From Mycolicibacterium gadium (GTDB lineage: Bacteria; Actinomycetota; Actinomycetes; Mycobacteriales; Mycobacteriaceae): a stretch of 64,000 nucleotides of DNA. The position numbers were made by a program, and so were the translations under genes. Under the pieces are notes generated by a model. The model searched no databases. It worked only from the letters and a program-made list of their open reading frames with translations, and had not been told where the DNA came from. Position 1 is the stretch's first letter; each line of letters starts with the position of its first letter. This document shows, in pieces, positions 43,645-53,998 of this stretch. The stretch covers positions 62,001-126,000 of the forward strand of contig NZ_AP022608.1 in assembly GCF_010728925.1 (NCBI RefSeq), given 5' to 3'.

Positions 43645-44502
43645 TCAGCGGGTCAGGAACGCCAGCACCGTGCTTACGAATGCATCCTTGGCCTCGATCA
43701 TCGCCCAGTGCCCGCAGTTGGGGAACACGTGCAGTTCGGCGTTGGGGATGGTCCGCATCGGGATCAGGGCCATGTCCAGGGGGCTCACCCGGTCATCGCG
43801 GCCCCACGTCAGCAGCGTCGGCGCCGCGAGTTTGTGCATCGTCGCCCAGGGCAGTGGACCATCGGATGCCCGCATCGCCGCCATCATCTGCGTGAACGCC
43901 GCCTTGCCGTACATGCGGCGGGCGCTTTCCAGCGTCGGTGGATCCGTCGCCAGCGCCCACCGTTCCTCGATCAGTTGCTCGGTCACCAGTGCCGGGTCGT
44001 ACACCATCGAGTGCAACCAGTCGACCAGTCGCTGCCGCGTCGGGTCCTCGGTGAATTCCTGCAAGAGCCGGATGCCCTCACTGGGGCCCGGCGAGAAGAT
44101 GTTGGTGCCGATCCCGCCGATCGTGACGAGGCGCCGCACCTTCGACGGCTGATGGGTCGCGTAGTTGATGCCGACGGCGCCACCCATCGAATTACCGACG
44201 ATGTCGACGGAATCGAGTCCCAGCGCGTCCACGAACGTGCCCACGGCGCCGAACGCGGTGATCATCGGGTGGCCGCCGAAGTCGTCGCTCACGCCGAAGC
44301 CGGGGAACTCCAGCACGAGGCAGCGGAAGCGCTCCGCGAAGGTGCCCACAATGCCGCGGAAATTGCGCCAGCCCGTCACCCCCGGACCGGACCCGTGCAA
44401 GAGCAACAGGGGAGGACCATCACCCGCTTCGTGGTAGCGAAGAACGCCCGCCTCGGTGGGCATCTCGCGAAGCGTGCCGTCATAGGTCAATTCCGCTGTC
44501 AT
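43645..44502 (-). CDS. HsaD-like meta-cleavage product hydrolase
   Basis: A 285-residue alpha/beta hydrolase, about the size of M. tuberculosis HsaD (291). LLLLHGSGPGVTGWRNF is the oxyanion region, Ser105 (VGNSMGGAVG) the nucleophile, Asp237 (WGRDDRVSPLD) and His265 (NCGHWAMIE) complete the triad; the region between Asp and His matches C-C hydrolases. It should cleave the product of the HsaC-like dioxygenase. The ATG at 44502 gives MTAELTYDG like HsaD; one at 44532 would add 10 residues. Convergent with the SDR gene 4 nt away. Confidence 0.85.
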   Translation of the reverse strand: MTAELTYDGTLREMPTEAGVLRYHEAGDGPPLLLLHGSGPGVTGWRNFRGIVGTFAERFRCLVLEFPGFGVSDDFGGHPMITAFGAVGTFVDALGLDSVDIVGNSMGGAVGINYATHQPSKVRRLVTIGGIGTNIFSPGPSEGIRLLQEFTEDPTRQRLVDWLHSMVYDPALVTEQLIEERWALATDPPTLESARRMYGKAAFTQMMAAMRASDGPLPWATMHKLAAPTLLTWGRDDRVSPLDMALIPMRTIPNAELHVFPNCGHWAMIEAKDAFVSTVLAFLTR

Positions 44503-44636
44503 CACCGATCCCGTCGCCGACAATTGGGCCATACCTCAGACTGGCATCGTGACATACGGCGTCGCGGCCGCCGTCCCGGTGACCGGGCCGTGAGCACGAC
44601 TACGCGGTGCCCCTGGTCATCAGCAGAGAGTTCCGA

Positions 44637-45359
44637 TCATTCCGCGGCTTCTTCGACAGGTTTCAACTCTTCCACCGAGTCCGGTTCGGTCGCCGGGTCA
44701 CTTGCGTCACGGGTGGCGGGCCGTTTGTCGCGTCGCTGCTCCGCAGACAACGCGGCGCCGAGCGCCAAGAAGAACAGGATGAACAGCGGTGCGCCGAGAT
44801 AGGAGTTCATGGGGCCGCCGGGCGAGATGAAACTTCCCGGCGGGCCGATGATCGTGGTCGTCTCGATCAACTGCTCCACCGCGAACACCGCGGCGACGAT
44901 CCCGAGCCAGCGCGGAAATTGACCGGCGTTGGCGGCCAACAGAATCGGTACAGCCATCATGAGGTTCGTGATCGTCAGCATCGGACCCGACATGGTCACG
45001 ACGTCGGTGATCGTCCGTGCGGTCGCCGAGCCGAGCTGTTCGGGGTGCAATGCCAAACCCGCGGTGAACCACGTCGCGATGAACACCTGCGCCAGCAACG
45101 CCGCGGCGCCGACGGTGAAAACGTAGCCGGCCGGGCCCGACAACCGCTCACGTGCATACCCGAGTAGCGCGACGAGCGCGAGAGACCCGAACGCCACCAA
45201 CAATGCCTGCGCACGCATCTGCGCCGAATGCCCGATCGCGTGCGCGACGATCGCCGAGCCCGGCTTGTCGATGCCGGGAAATCTCGGAGTCAGCACCAGT
45301 GCAACGGCGTACAGCACGGCGAATGCAATACCGGCCGTCATCGGGGTTCGACGATCCAT
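44637..45359 (-). CDS. Membrane protein with about six helices, function unknown
   Basis: A 240-residue integral membrane protein. Hydrophobic segments include AGIAFAVLYAVALVLTP, LLVAFGSLALVALLGY, VFTVGAAALLAQVFIATWF, MLTITNLMMAVPILLAANAG, WLGIVAAVFAVEQLI and LGAPLFILFFLALGAA. The last 30 residues form a charged, Glu-rich cytoplasmic tail. I do not recognise the family. GGGGTG before the ATG decides the start. It is the last gene of the catabolic block before comEA, possibly not part of it. Confidence 0.75.
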   Translation of the reverse strand: MDRRTPMTAGIAFAVLYAVALVLTPRFPGIDKPGSAIVAHAIGHSAQMRAQALLVAFGSLALVALLGYARERLSGPAGYVFTVGAAALLAQVFIATWFTAGLALHPEQLGSATARTITDVVTMSGPMLTITNLMMAVPILLAANAGQFPRWLGIVAAVFAVEQLIETTTIIGPPGSFISPGGPMNSYLGAPLFILFFLALGAALSAEQRRDKRPATRDASDPATEPDSVEELKPVEEAAE

Positions 45360-45517
45360 GTTGCACCCCCTCGTGCCGCGGCGAGACTCATAGACGCGGA
45401 CACCGGACATCAACCCTAGACAACGCACCTATCCACAACCGTCATTTGATCCCCAGCGCGCGTCGCGTGTCCCTGTTCTCGGCAGGTGCGGTCCGACGCC
45501 GGGCCTACTTTCGGCTC

Positions 45518-46342
45518 ATGCGAACGGAATTGCCAACCGAGCGTCTGCATCGCCGTCTCGGCGCTGAGAGTGAGCCCGATACCGACGCCGACGGCGAACC
45601 CCAGCCCGACACGTTGTTGTCGCGGTGGTTACCCGATTCCGATGCGGGCGGACCGCCGAGTTGGCTGGCGGCCGTGCGAGCAGATCCGGGCAGGGCTGGG
45701 GTCATCGCATTGGGGGTTGTGGGTGTCGTCGCGGTTCTGGTCACACTGTTCACGTTGGCTCGCGACGACTCGCCGCCGGTGACTTCGGCGAAACTGCCAC
45801 CGGTGCAAATGGTTTCGTCGACGAGTCCGACTCCATCCGCTGGTGCGCCCGCACCCGATACTCCCGTCGTGGTGAGCGTGGTCGGCCTTGTCGGTAAGCC
45901 TGGCCTGGTCACGCTGGACCCGGGCGCTCGGATCGCCGATGCGCTCGCTGCCGCGGGCGGAGCGCTCGACGGCGCGGATCTGTTGGAACTGAACATGGCA
46001 CGACGAGTCGCCGACGGCGAGCAGATCGTCGTCGGCATCGCTCCGGTACCGGGGGAGCCGGCGACGATGGGCAGCTCCATCAGCCCGGGAGCGGCCCCGG
46101 CCCCGTCATCGGAGGCGCCTTCGATTTCCGGCGATCCCGCAGCGCCGGACGGTCTGGTGGACCTCAACAGCGCAACCGTCGAGCAGCTCGACAGCCTCCC
46201 GGGGATCGGCCCGGTGACCGCGGCAGCGATCGTCGCGTGGCGTGACGCCAACGGACGCTTCAGCAGCGTCGACCAACTCGGTGACGTCGACGGAATCGGG
46301 CCTGCGCGGCTGGAGAAGCTGCGCGATCGCGTTCATGTGTGA
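45518..46342 (+). CDS. comEA: ComEA-like DNA-binding membrane protein
   Basis: A 274-residue protein: a cytoplasmic N-terminus of about 60 residues, one membrane helix (VIALGVVGVVAVLVTLFTLA), a proline/serine linker, an SLBB domain (VVSVVGLVGKPGLVTLDPGARI) and a C-terminal helix-hairpin-helix pair (LVDLNSATVEQLDSLPGIGP and SSVDQLGDVDGIGPARLEKL). It binds double-stranded DNA at the cell surface in competence. Its stop shares 4 nt with comEC. In mycobacteria natural transformation is not generally shown, so the role is open. Similar to Rv2415c. Confidence 0.92.
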   Translation: MRTELPTERLHRRLGAESEPDTDADGEPQPDTLLSRWLPDSDAGGPPSWLAAVRADPGRAGVIALGVVGVVAVLVTLFTLARDDSPPVTSAKLPPVQMVSSTSPTPSAGAPAPDTPVVVSVVGLVGKPGLVTLDPGARIADALAAAGGALDGADLLELNMARRVADGEQIVVGIAPVPGEPATMGSSISPGAAPAPSSEAPSISGDPAAPDGLVDLNSATVEQLDSLPGIGPVTAAAIVAWRDANGRFSSVDQLGDVDGIGPARLEKLRDRVHV

Positions 46343-47883
46343 CCACGATGGACCCGGGCGTCACGCGACTCGACGTCCGTCTGGTACCGGCGGCGCTGAC
46401 CGGCTGGTCGGTGACAGCTGCCGGAATCCTCTGGCCTACAACAGGTGTGATCGCCGTTTTGACGGTTGCGGTCGCGGTGACCGCAGCGGCGGGGTGGTGG
46501 TGTCGTGGCCGCGGCGAGGATGATCGCACCTTTGGTGCAGGGGTGCTCGCCGTCGCGGTGGTCGGTGCCGCATTCGCGATCGCGATCGGACTTCGCGTCG
46601 ACGCGCTGGGACAGCATCCGGTCTCCCAGCGCTACGGCACGGTCGCCTCCGTCCTCGTCACTCCGGTGGAAAGCCCGCGTGAAGTGGGCGGCAACCGGAC
46701 CATGTTCCGCGCGACGTTGCAGGAACTCGACGGTCACGCGATGAGTGGAAGGGTGGTCGTATTCGCCTCGGCCGCTGCCTTTTCGGAGCTGATTGCGGGC
46801 CGGCCCGTCGCATTCCGCGCCCAGATCGGCCGACCGACTCGTAACGATTTGACGGTTGCCGTGCTATCGGCGACAGGCACGCCGACGTGGGGTGAGGCGG
46901 CAACGGTGCTGCGGGCCGCACATGACGTCCGCGCGGGCTTCGTCGAGGCGGCGCGAACTGCCCTACCCGCGGATCAGGCGGCGATGTTGCCTGCGCTGGT
47001 CCTGGGTGACACGTCAACGCTGTCGCCGCAGACGACCGAGGAGTTCCGGGCATCGGGCCTCACGCACCTGACCGCCGTGTCCGGCGCCAACGTGACCATC
47101 GTGTGCGGGGCGGTGCTGTTGAGTGCCGCTCTCGTCGGGCCGCGGGTGGCGGTCGTGCTCGCGGCGTTCGCGTTGCTCGGTTTCGTTGTCGTCGTGCAGC
47201 CCTCGGCGAGTGTGTTGCGCGCCGCGGTCATGGGCGCGGTCACCCTGTTGGCGGTGGTCTCGCACCGCCGTCGGCAGGCCATTCCGGCACTGGCGGCGAC
47301 GGTTCTGCTGCTGATGATCGCGTCACCCGAGCTCGCTGTCGACCTGGGGTTCGCGCTGTCGGTGTCGGCGACCGCGGCGTTGGTGGTCATCGCACCTGCG
47401 TGGTCGCGGCGCCTGGTCGGCCGTGGCTGGCCTAAGCCGCTCGCCGACGCGGTGTGCGTCGCCATCGCCGCCCAACTCGTCACCGCACCGCTCATCGCAG
47501 GGATATCGGGCACCCTGAGCGTAATGTCGGTGGCCGCCAATCTGGCCGTCGCCGTGGTCATTCCACCGATCACCGTCGTCGGCACCGCCGCCGCGGCAGT
47601 GTGCCCGGTCTGGCCTGCGGGAGCGGATCTGCTGATCAGGTTCACCGGACCCGAACTGTGGTGGCTGCTTCACGTTGCGCACTGGTCGGCGAATGTTCCG
47701 GGCGCGTCGCTCGCCGTACCGTCAGGGCTGCCGGGTGTCGTCATCATCGCGGCCGCGGGGGCCGCGGTGGTGGTGCTATGGCGCTGGCGCTGGACCCGGA
47801 TGGGGGTATGGGTGGCGATCGTCGTCGGGTTGGCGTGGACGGTGTCGGGTCTGTCAGGCGGCCATGACACGATCGTCGGGTGA
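46339..47883 (+). CDS. comEC: ComEC/Rec2-type membrane channel protein
   Basis: A 514-residue membrane protein. The N-terminal part has three helices and a soluble domain, then the Competence domain with many helices, including [40 protein letters not shown], shown here only as landmarks [10 protein letters not shown] and [10 protein letters not shown], which are the family signatures. It lacks the C-terminal metallo-beta-lactamase domain of Bacillus ComEC, as does the M. tuberculosis counterpart of the same length. It would take up single-stranded DNA if active. GTG start overlaps comEA by 4 nt; the stop overlaps holA by 4 nt. Confidence 0.88.
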   Translation: MTTMDPGVTRLDVRLVPAALTGWSVTAAGILWPTTGVIAVLTVAVAVTAAAGWWCRGRGEDDRTFGAGVLAVAVVGAAFAIAIGLRVDALGQHPVSQRYGTVASVLVTPVESPREVGGNRTMFRATLQELDGHAMSGRVVVFASAAAFSELIAGRPVAFRAQIGRPTRNDLTVAVLSATGTPTWGEAATVLRAAHDVRAGFVEAARTALPADQAAMLPALVLGDTSTLSPQTTEEFRASGLTHLTAVSGANVTIVCGAVLLSAALVGPRVAVVLAAFALLGFVVVVQPSASVLRAAVMGAVTLLAVVSHRRRQAIPALAATVLLLMIASPELAVDLGFALSVSATAALVVIAPAWSRRLVGRGWPKPLADAVCVAIAAQLVTAPLIAGISGTLSVMSVAANLAVAVVIPPITVVGTAAAAVCPVWPAGADLLIRFTGPELWWLLHVAHWSANVPGASLAVPSGLPGVVIIAAAGAAVVVLWRWRWTRMGVWVAIVVGLAWTVSGLSGGHDTIVG

Positions 47884-48842
47884 GTGAGGATGCTGCACGT
47901 TTGCACCTGGTGCTCGGAGACGAAGAGCTGCTGGTCGAACGGGCGATAGCCGGCGTGCTCAAAGGTGCCCGCAAGCGGGCGGGCACCGAGGACGTCCCCG
48001 TGGACCGGCTGCGCGCCGGTGAGGTCAGCACCAGCGAGCTCGCCGAGCTGCTGAGCCCGTCGTTGTTCGCCGAAGAGCGTGTCGTGGTGCTGGAGTCCGC
48101 GGCCGAGGCGGGCAAGGACGCGGTCGCGCTCATCTCCGATGTCGCCGCCGACCTGCCGTCTGGTACCGAGTTGATCGTGGTGCACTCGGGTGGTGGCCGC
48201 GCCAAGGCGCTGGCGGACAAGCTCAAAAGCCTTGGTGCACAGGTCCATCCATGCGCACGGATCACGAAATTCGCCGAGCGTGCCGACTTTGTGCGGCGCG
48301 AGTTTCGCGCACTGAAGGTCAAAGTCGGCGACGACACCGTGACAGCGCTGCTGGACGCCGTCGGCTCCGACATCCGCGACCTGGCCTCGGTGTGCTCGCA
48401 GTTGGTCGCCGACACCGATGGAGAGGTCGACGCCGCGGCCGTACGTCGATACCACTCGGGAAAGGCCGAGGTGAAGGGCTTCGACATCGCGGACAAGGCG
48501 GTCGTCGGCGACGTCGCGGGCGCCGCCGAGGCGCTGCGCTGGGCGATGCTGGCCGGCGAGCCCCAGGTGGTATTGGCCGACGCACTGGCCGAGGCCGTTC
48601 ACACGATCGCCCGGGTAGCACCACTGTCCGGCGATCCCTACCGGCTGGCGTCGGAGCTGGGCATGCCGCCGTGGCGGGTGCAGAAGGCGCAGAAGCAGGC
48701 GAGACGGTGGTCTCGCGCCTCGGTCGCGGAGGCGATGCGCCTCGTCGCGGCGTTGAACGCCGATGTGAAGGGAGCCGCAGCGGACGCCGACTACGCGTTG
48801 GAGTCAGCGGTGCGAAAGGTCGCCGAGCTCGTCCAGGACTAG
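47880..48842 (+). CDS. holA: DNA polymerase III subunit delta
   Basis: The delta subunit of the clamp loader that opens the beta sliding clamp. The 320-residue protein begins [20 protein letters not shown], the family's GDE/D-E element, and has [37 protein letters not shown] and the C-terminal [18 protein letters not shown]. Length fits the actinobacterial form. GTG start overlaps comEC by 4 nt, so the three genes are translated together. The stop is 34 nt from the convergent rpsT stop. Confidence 0.93.
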   Translation: MSEDAARLHLVLGDEELLVERAIAGVLKGARKRAGTEDVPVDRLRAGEVSTSELAELLSPSLFAEERVVVLESAAEAGKDAVALISDVAADLPSGTELIVVHSGGGRAKALADKLKSLGAQVHPCARITKFAERADFVRREFRALKVKVGDDTVTALLDAVGSDIRDLASVCSQLVADTDGEVDAAAVRRYHSGKAEVKGFDIADKAVVGDVAGAAEALRWAMLAGEPQVVLADALAEAVHTIARVAPLSGDPYRLASELGMPPWRVQKAQKQARRWSRASVAEAMRLVAALNADVKGAAADADYALESAVRKVAELVQD

Positions 48843-48876
48843 TTGCCCGAAATCAGACTTAAGCGGACGGCCGGGA

Positions 48877-49137
48877 TCAGATCTTGTTGAACGCACGCGA
48901 CAGCGCGGACTTGCGGTTGGCCGCCTGGTTCTTGTGGATCACGCCTTTACTTGCGGCCTTGTCGAGCTGACGGCTGGTCTTCAGCAGCAACTCGTTGGCC
49001 TTGTCCTTGTCCCCGGCCTCGACGGCCTCCCGGAATCCGCGGACAGCCGTATGAAGAGACGACTTCACCGACTTGTTGCGCAGTCTGCGGCGCTCGTTCG
49101 TCTTGATGCGCTTTTCCTGCGACTTGATGTTGGCCAC
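48877..49137 (-). CDS. rpsT: 30S ribosomal protein S20
   Basis: An 86-residue basic helical protein, the same length as the M. tuberculosis one, that binds 16S rRNA early in 30S assembly. It reads [20 protein letters not shown] at the N-terminus and [20 protein letters not shown] at the C-terminus, both family signatures. The start is a GTG at 49137 with AAGGAAAA upstream. It is divergent from the ATP-grasp gene across about 150 nt, the likely location of both promoters. Confidence 0.97.
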   Translation of the reverse strand: MANIKSQEKRIKTNERRRLRNKSVKSSLHTAVRGFREAVEAGDKDKANELLLKTSRQLDKAASKGVIHKNQAANRKSALSRAFNKI

Positions 49138-49287
49138 GCGTGTTTTCCTTCGTAAATCCAGGTTGGTTGAATGCAAAGACGTTATGGGCACCCGACCTGC
49201 GGGCAGCGAGGGTTCAGATTACCAGCGCAGTGGGTAAATGCCCAAAGTGACGTCGCTGGCCTGCCGAAACGCCGCACTTGGTGCAGC

Positions 49288-51006
49288 ATGTCAATGGTGA
49301 GTCTTCGAACACTTCCCGCCGACACCGCGCGATCGTCGCGAACCCGCTCGCCAAAGCCCCGACGCCACGACGGCGTTTTCGAGGGCTACAACAGCTTGGG
49401 CAGCTATTCGAAGGCGTTCGACGAGATGTTCGACGCCCAGGGCAACGTTCGTGGCCCCTACAAGGGCATCTTCGCTGAGCTGGAGCCGTCTGACGCCTCC
49501 GAGTTGGCGGCCCGCGCCGAAGCCCTCGGGCGCGCCTTCGTCGACCAGGGCATCACGTTCTCGCTGTCCGGTCAGGAGCGCCCGTTTCCGCTGGATCTCG
49601 TCCCGCGGGTGATCTCGGCGGCGGAGTGGACCCGGCTCGAGAAGGGGATCACGCAGCGGGTCAAGGCGCTCGAGGCGTATCTCGACGACATCTACGGCGA
49701 ACAGGAGATCCTGCGCGACGGGGTCATTCCGCGCCGGCTCGTGACCTCATGCGAACACTTCCACCGTGAGGCGGTGGGCATATCCCCGCCCAACGGCGTC
49801 CGCATCCACGTCGCGGGCATCGACCTCGTTCGCGACGCGCAGGGCGCCTTCCGCGTGCTGGAGGACAACCTGCGCTCACCGTCGGGCGTCTCGTACGTGA
49901 TGGAGAACCGCCGCACAATGGCGCGGGTCTTCCCCAACCTGTTCGCCACTCACCGGGTGCGGGCCGTCGGCGACTATTCCTCGCACCTGTTGCGGGCACT
50001 GCGCAACGCGGCCGCCTCCAATGAGGCCGATCCGACCGTCGTGGTGCTGACGCCCGGCGTCTACAACTCGGCGTACTTCGAACATTCGCTGTTGGCCCGT
50101 CAGATGGGCGTCGAGCTGGTCGAGGGTCGCGACCTGTTCTGCCGCGACAACACCGTCTACATGCGCACCACCGAGGGCGAGCGCCAGGTCGACGTCATCT
50201 ACCGGCGCATCGACGACGACTTCCTCGACCCGATGCAGTTCAATCCCAACTCGGTACTCGGCGTCGCCGGTCTGCTCAATGCCGCGCGGGCGGGCAACGT
50301 CGTCATCTCGAGCGCGGTCGGCAACGGCGTCGGAGACGACAAGCTGGTGTACACCTACGTCCCGACGATCATCGAGTACTACCTGGGCGAAAAGCCGCTG
50401 CTGGCCAACGTCGACACCTTTCGGTGCTGGCTCGACGAGGAACGTGAGGAGGTCCTCGACCGAGTCGATGAACTGGTCATCAAACCGGTGGAGGGCTCGG
50501 GCGGCTACGGCATCGTGTTCGGCCCCGACGCGTCGGAAAAGGAACTCGCCGCGATCAGCAAGAAGATTCGCAGCGACCCGCGCGGCTGGATCGCGCAGCC
50601 GGTGGTTCAGCTGTCCACCGTCCCGACCCAGATCGGCGACAGCCTGGCGCCCCGGCACGTCGACCTGCGTCCGTTCGCCGTCAACGACGGTGACGATGTC
50701 TGGGTGCTGCCCGGCGGCCTGACGCGAGTGGCCCTGCCCGAAGGGTCGCTGGTCGTCAACTCCAGCCAGGGAGGGGGATCCAAGGACACCTGGGTGCTGG
50801 CGTCGCGCACATCGGTCGCCGACCGCGAGCTCGCCGCGGCCGAAGTGGTGCGGTCGTTGCCCAAGGCGCCGAAAGCGCCGAAGAGCGATAACGGTTCCGA
50901 GAGTTCGCAACAGCAGCAACAACAGCAGTCGCAGCCGTCGCGCGCCACGAACGGATTTCAGGACCAGCAACAGCAACAGCAGCAGCAAGCCCAAGGGAGC
51001 CAATGA
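49288..51006 (+). CDS. Circularly permuted ATP-grasp protein with a poly-Gln tail
   Basis: A 572-residue protein of the circularly permuted ATP-grasp family. Landmarks are RRLVTSCEHFHREAVGI, RVLEDNLRSPSGVSYVMENR, VYNSAYFEHSLLARQMGVEL, LVIKPVEGSGGYGIVFGPDA and RHVDLRPFAVNDGDDVWVLP. The partner genes encode an alpha-E protein and a transglutaminase-like protease, a conserved trio (Rv2411c-Rv2409c) thought to ligate or process a peptide. The C-terminus carries two glutamine runs of 7 and 8 residues, unusual for the family. Start at 49288 or 49294; the frame is open further up. Confidence 0.88.
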   Translation: MSMVSLRTLPADTARSSRTRSPKPRRHDGVFEGYNSLGSYSKAFDEMFDAQGNVRGPYKGIFAELEPSDASELAARAEALGRAFVDQGITFSLSGQERPFPLDLVPRVISAAEWTRLEKGITQRVKALEAYLDDIYGEQEILRDGVIPRRLVTSCEHFHREAVGISPPNGVRIHVAGIDLVRDAQGAFRVLEDNLRSPSGVSYVMENRRTMARVFPNLFATHRVRAVGDYSSHLLRALRNAAASNEADPTVVVLTPGVYNSAYFEHSLLARQMGVELVEGRDLFCRDNTVYMRTTEGERQVDVIYRRIDDDFLDPMQFNPNSVLGVAGLLNAARAGNVVISSAVGNGVGDDKLVYTYVPTIIEYYLGEKPLLANVDTFRCWLDEEREEVLDRVDELVIKPVEGSGGYGIVFGPDASEKELAAISKKIRSDPRGWIAQPVVQLSTVPTQIGDSLAPRHVDLRPFAVNDGDDVWVLPGGLTRVALPEGSLVVNSSQGGGSKDTWVLASRTSVADRELAAAEVVRSLPKAPKAPKSDNGSESSQQQQQQQSQPSRATNGFQDQQQQQQQQAQGSQ

Positions 51007-51983
51007 TGTTGGCCCGCAACGCTGAATCACTGTATTGGATCGGCCGCTATGTCGAGCGTGCCGACGACACCGCCCGCATCCTCGACGTGACGGTCCACCA
51101 ATTGCTCGAGGATTCCAGCGTCGACCCCGACCAGGCGTCACGGACACTGCTGCGTGTGCTCGGCATCGAGCCGCCCGAGGAGTCGCTGGACGTGTGGTCG
51201 TTGACCGACATCGTCGCCTTCGGCAGAGACTCGCACGGCGCGTGTTCGATCGTTGAGGCCATCTCGGCCGCGCGTGAGAATGCCCGCGGTGCCCGCGAGG
51301 TCACCTCAACGGAGATATGGGAATGCCTCAACACGACCTACAACGCACTTGCTGAACGTGAGCGCGCGGCGAAACGTCTTGGTCCACACGAGTTCCTGTC
51401 ATTTGTCGAGGGCCGCGCGGCAATGTTCGCGGGTTTGGCGGATTCGACGTTGAGCCGCGACGACGGCTACCGCTTCATGGTCCTGGGCCGCGCGATCGAA
51501 CGTGTCGACATGACCGTCCGGCTGCTGCTGGCCCGTGTCGGCGACAGCGCCTCGTCACCGGCATGGGTGACGGTGCTGCGTTCCGCGGGTGCGCACGACA
51601 CATATCTGCGCACCTATCGTGGCGTGCTGGATGCGGGCCGTGTCGTCGAGTTCATGCTGCTGGACCGGCTTTTCCCACGATCGGTCATGTATTCGCTGCG
51701 ACTGGCCGAACACAGCCTCGACGAACTGCGTCACCGCGCCCTCAATCGCGTCGGTGCCACCGCGGAAACCCAACGGCTGCTGGGCCGCGCGCGCAGCGAG
51801 CTGGAGTTCCTGCGCCCCGGAGTGCTGCTGGATTCACTCGAGGAACGCCTCGCCGGCTTGCAGAAGGTCTGCGCCGACGTCGGAGAAGCGTTGGCGTTGG
51901 AGTACTTTCACTCCGCGCCGTGGGTCGCATGGACGGACGCGGGTCGTAACGGCTCTCTGGTCATCGAGGAAGGCGAAGTCTGA
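51003..51983 (+). CDS. Alpha-E domain protein
   Basis: A 326-residue all-helical protein (DUF403/alpha-E). It opens LARNAESLYWIGRYVERADD, the family signature, and has DDGYRFMVLGRAIERVDMTV, LRTYRGVLDAGRVVEFMLLD and SVMYSLRLAEHSLDELRHRA. It is always next to the ATP-grasp and transglutaminase-like genes and is thought to form a complex with the ATP-grasp enzyme in peptide or cofactor modification. The ATG overlaps the ATP-grasp stop (ATGA); the stop overlaps the next start by one base. Confidence 0.9.
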   Translation: MMLARNAESLYWIGRYVERADDTARILDVTVHQLLEDSSVDPDQASRTLLRVLGIEPPEESLDVWSLTDIVAFGRDSHGACSIVEAISAARENARGAREVTSTEIWECLNTTYNALAERERAAKRLGPHEFLSFVEGRAAMFAGLADSTLSRDDGYRFMVLGRAIERVDMTVRLLLARVGDSASSPAWVTVLRSAGAHDTYLRTYRGVLDAGRVVEFMLLDRLFPRSVMYSLRLAEHSLDELRHRALNRVGATAETQRLLGRARSELEFLRPGVLLDSLEERLAGLQKVCADVGEALALEYFHSAPWVAWTDAGRNGSLVIEEGEV

Positions 51984-52822
51984 TGTGGCGGCTGAGGGTG
52001 GTCCATTCCACCGGCTACGCCTACAAGTCACCGGTGACTGCGTCGTTCAACGAAGCCAGGCTGACTCCACGCTCGGACGCCCGGCAGAACGTCATCCTGA
52101 ACCGTGTCGAAACCGTGCCCGCGACAAGGTCATACCGCTACGTCGACTATTGGGGCACGGCGGTGACGGCGTTCGACCTGCACGCGCCCCACACCGAACT
52201 GGAGGTGACCTCGTCGTCGGTGGTGGAGACCAACCGCGGCGCCATGCCGAAAGACGATGCCAGCTGGGAGGATCTGAGTTCAGCCGCGGCGATCGACCGG
52301 TTCGACGAAGTGCTCGGCCCCACGCACTACACACCAGAGAGCAAGCGAATTGCGCGGGTGGGGCAGCGCATCATCAAGGACCACGACCCGCGGGAAGCCG
52401 TTGTCGCGGCCGCCAACTGGGTGCACAGTGAACTCGAGTACGTCCCCGGCACAACCGGTGTGCATTCGTCCGGGCTGGACGCACACCGCGAAGGCAAGGG
52501 GGTCTGCCAAGACTTCGCCCACCTGACGCTGATCCTGTTGCGCAGCATGGGGATTCCCGCCCGCTACGTGTCCGGGTATCTGCATCCGAACAAGAAGGCC
52601 AAGATCGACGACACCATCGACGGGCAGAGCCACGCGTGGGTGCAGGCGTGGACCGGTGGTTGGTGGAACTATGACCCCACGAACGACGCCGAGATCAACG
52701 AGCAGTACATCAGTGTCGGTGTCGGCCGAGACTATTCGGATGTCAGCCCGCTCAAGGGCATCTACTCCGGCGAAGGCTCGACCGACCTCGACGTCGTCGT
52801 GGAGATCACCCGGCTGGCCTAG
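51983..52822 (+). CDS. Transglutaminase-like cysteine protease
   Basis: A 279-residue protein of the transglutaminase-like superfamily with a bacterial N-terminal domain (RVVHSTGYAYKSPVTASFNEAR). The catalytic Cys is in GKGVCQDFAHLTLILLRSMG, His in GQSHAWVQAW, and Asp in YDPTNDAEI. It is the third member of the ATP-grasp/alpha-E trio and may cleave or remodel the product. ATG overlaps the alpha-E stop (TGATG). Its stop abuts the convergent mycolyltransferase gene by 2 nt. Confidence 0.92.
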   Translation: MWRLRVVHSTGYAYKSPVTASFNEARLTPRSDARQNVILNRVETVPATRSYRYVDYWGTAVTAFDLHAPHTELEVTSSSVVETNRGAMPKDDASWEDLSSAAAIDRFDEVLGPTHYTPESKRIARVGQRIIKDHDPREAVVAAANWVHSELEYVPGTTGVHSSGLDAHREGKGVCQDFAHLTLILLRSMGIPARYVSGYLHPNKKAKIDDTIDGQSHAWVQAWTGGWWNYDPTNDAEINEQYISVGVGRDYSDVSPLKGIYSGEGSTDLDVVVEITRLA

Positions 52823-52824
52823 GG

Positions 52825-53955
<1,131 letters not shown>

Positions 53956-53998
53956 TTACGGACGCCGGCATTGTCGCGCCCGTATCGTCATGGTTCGG

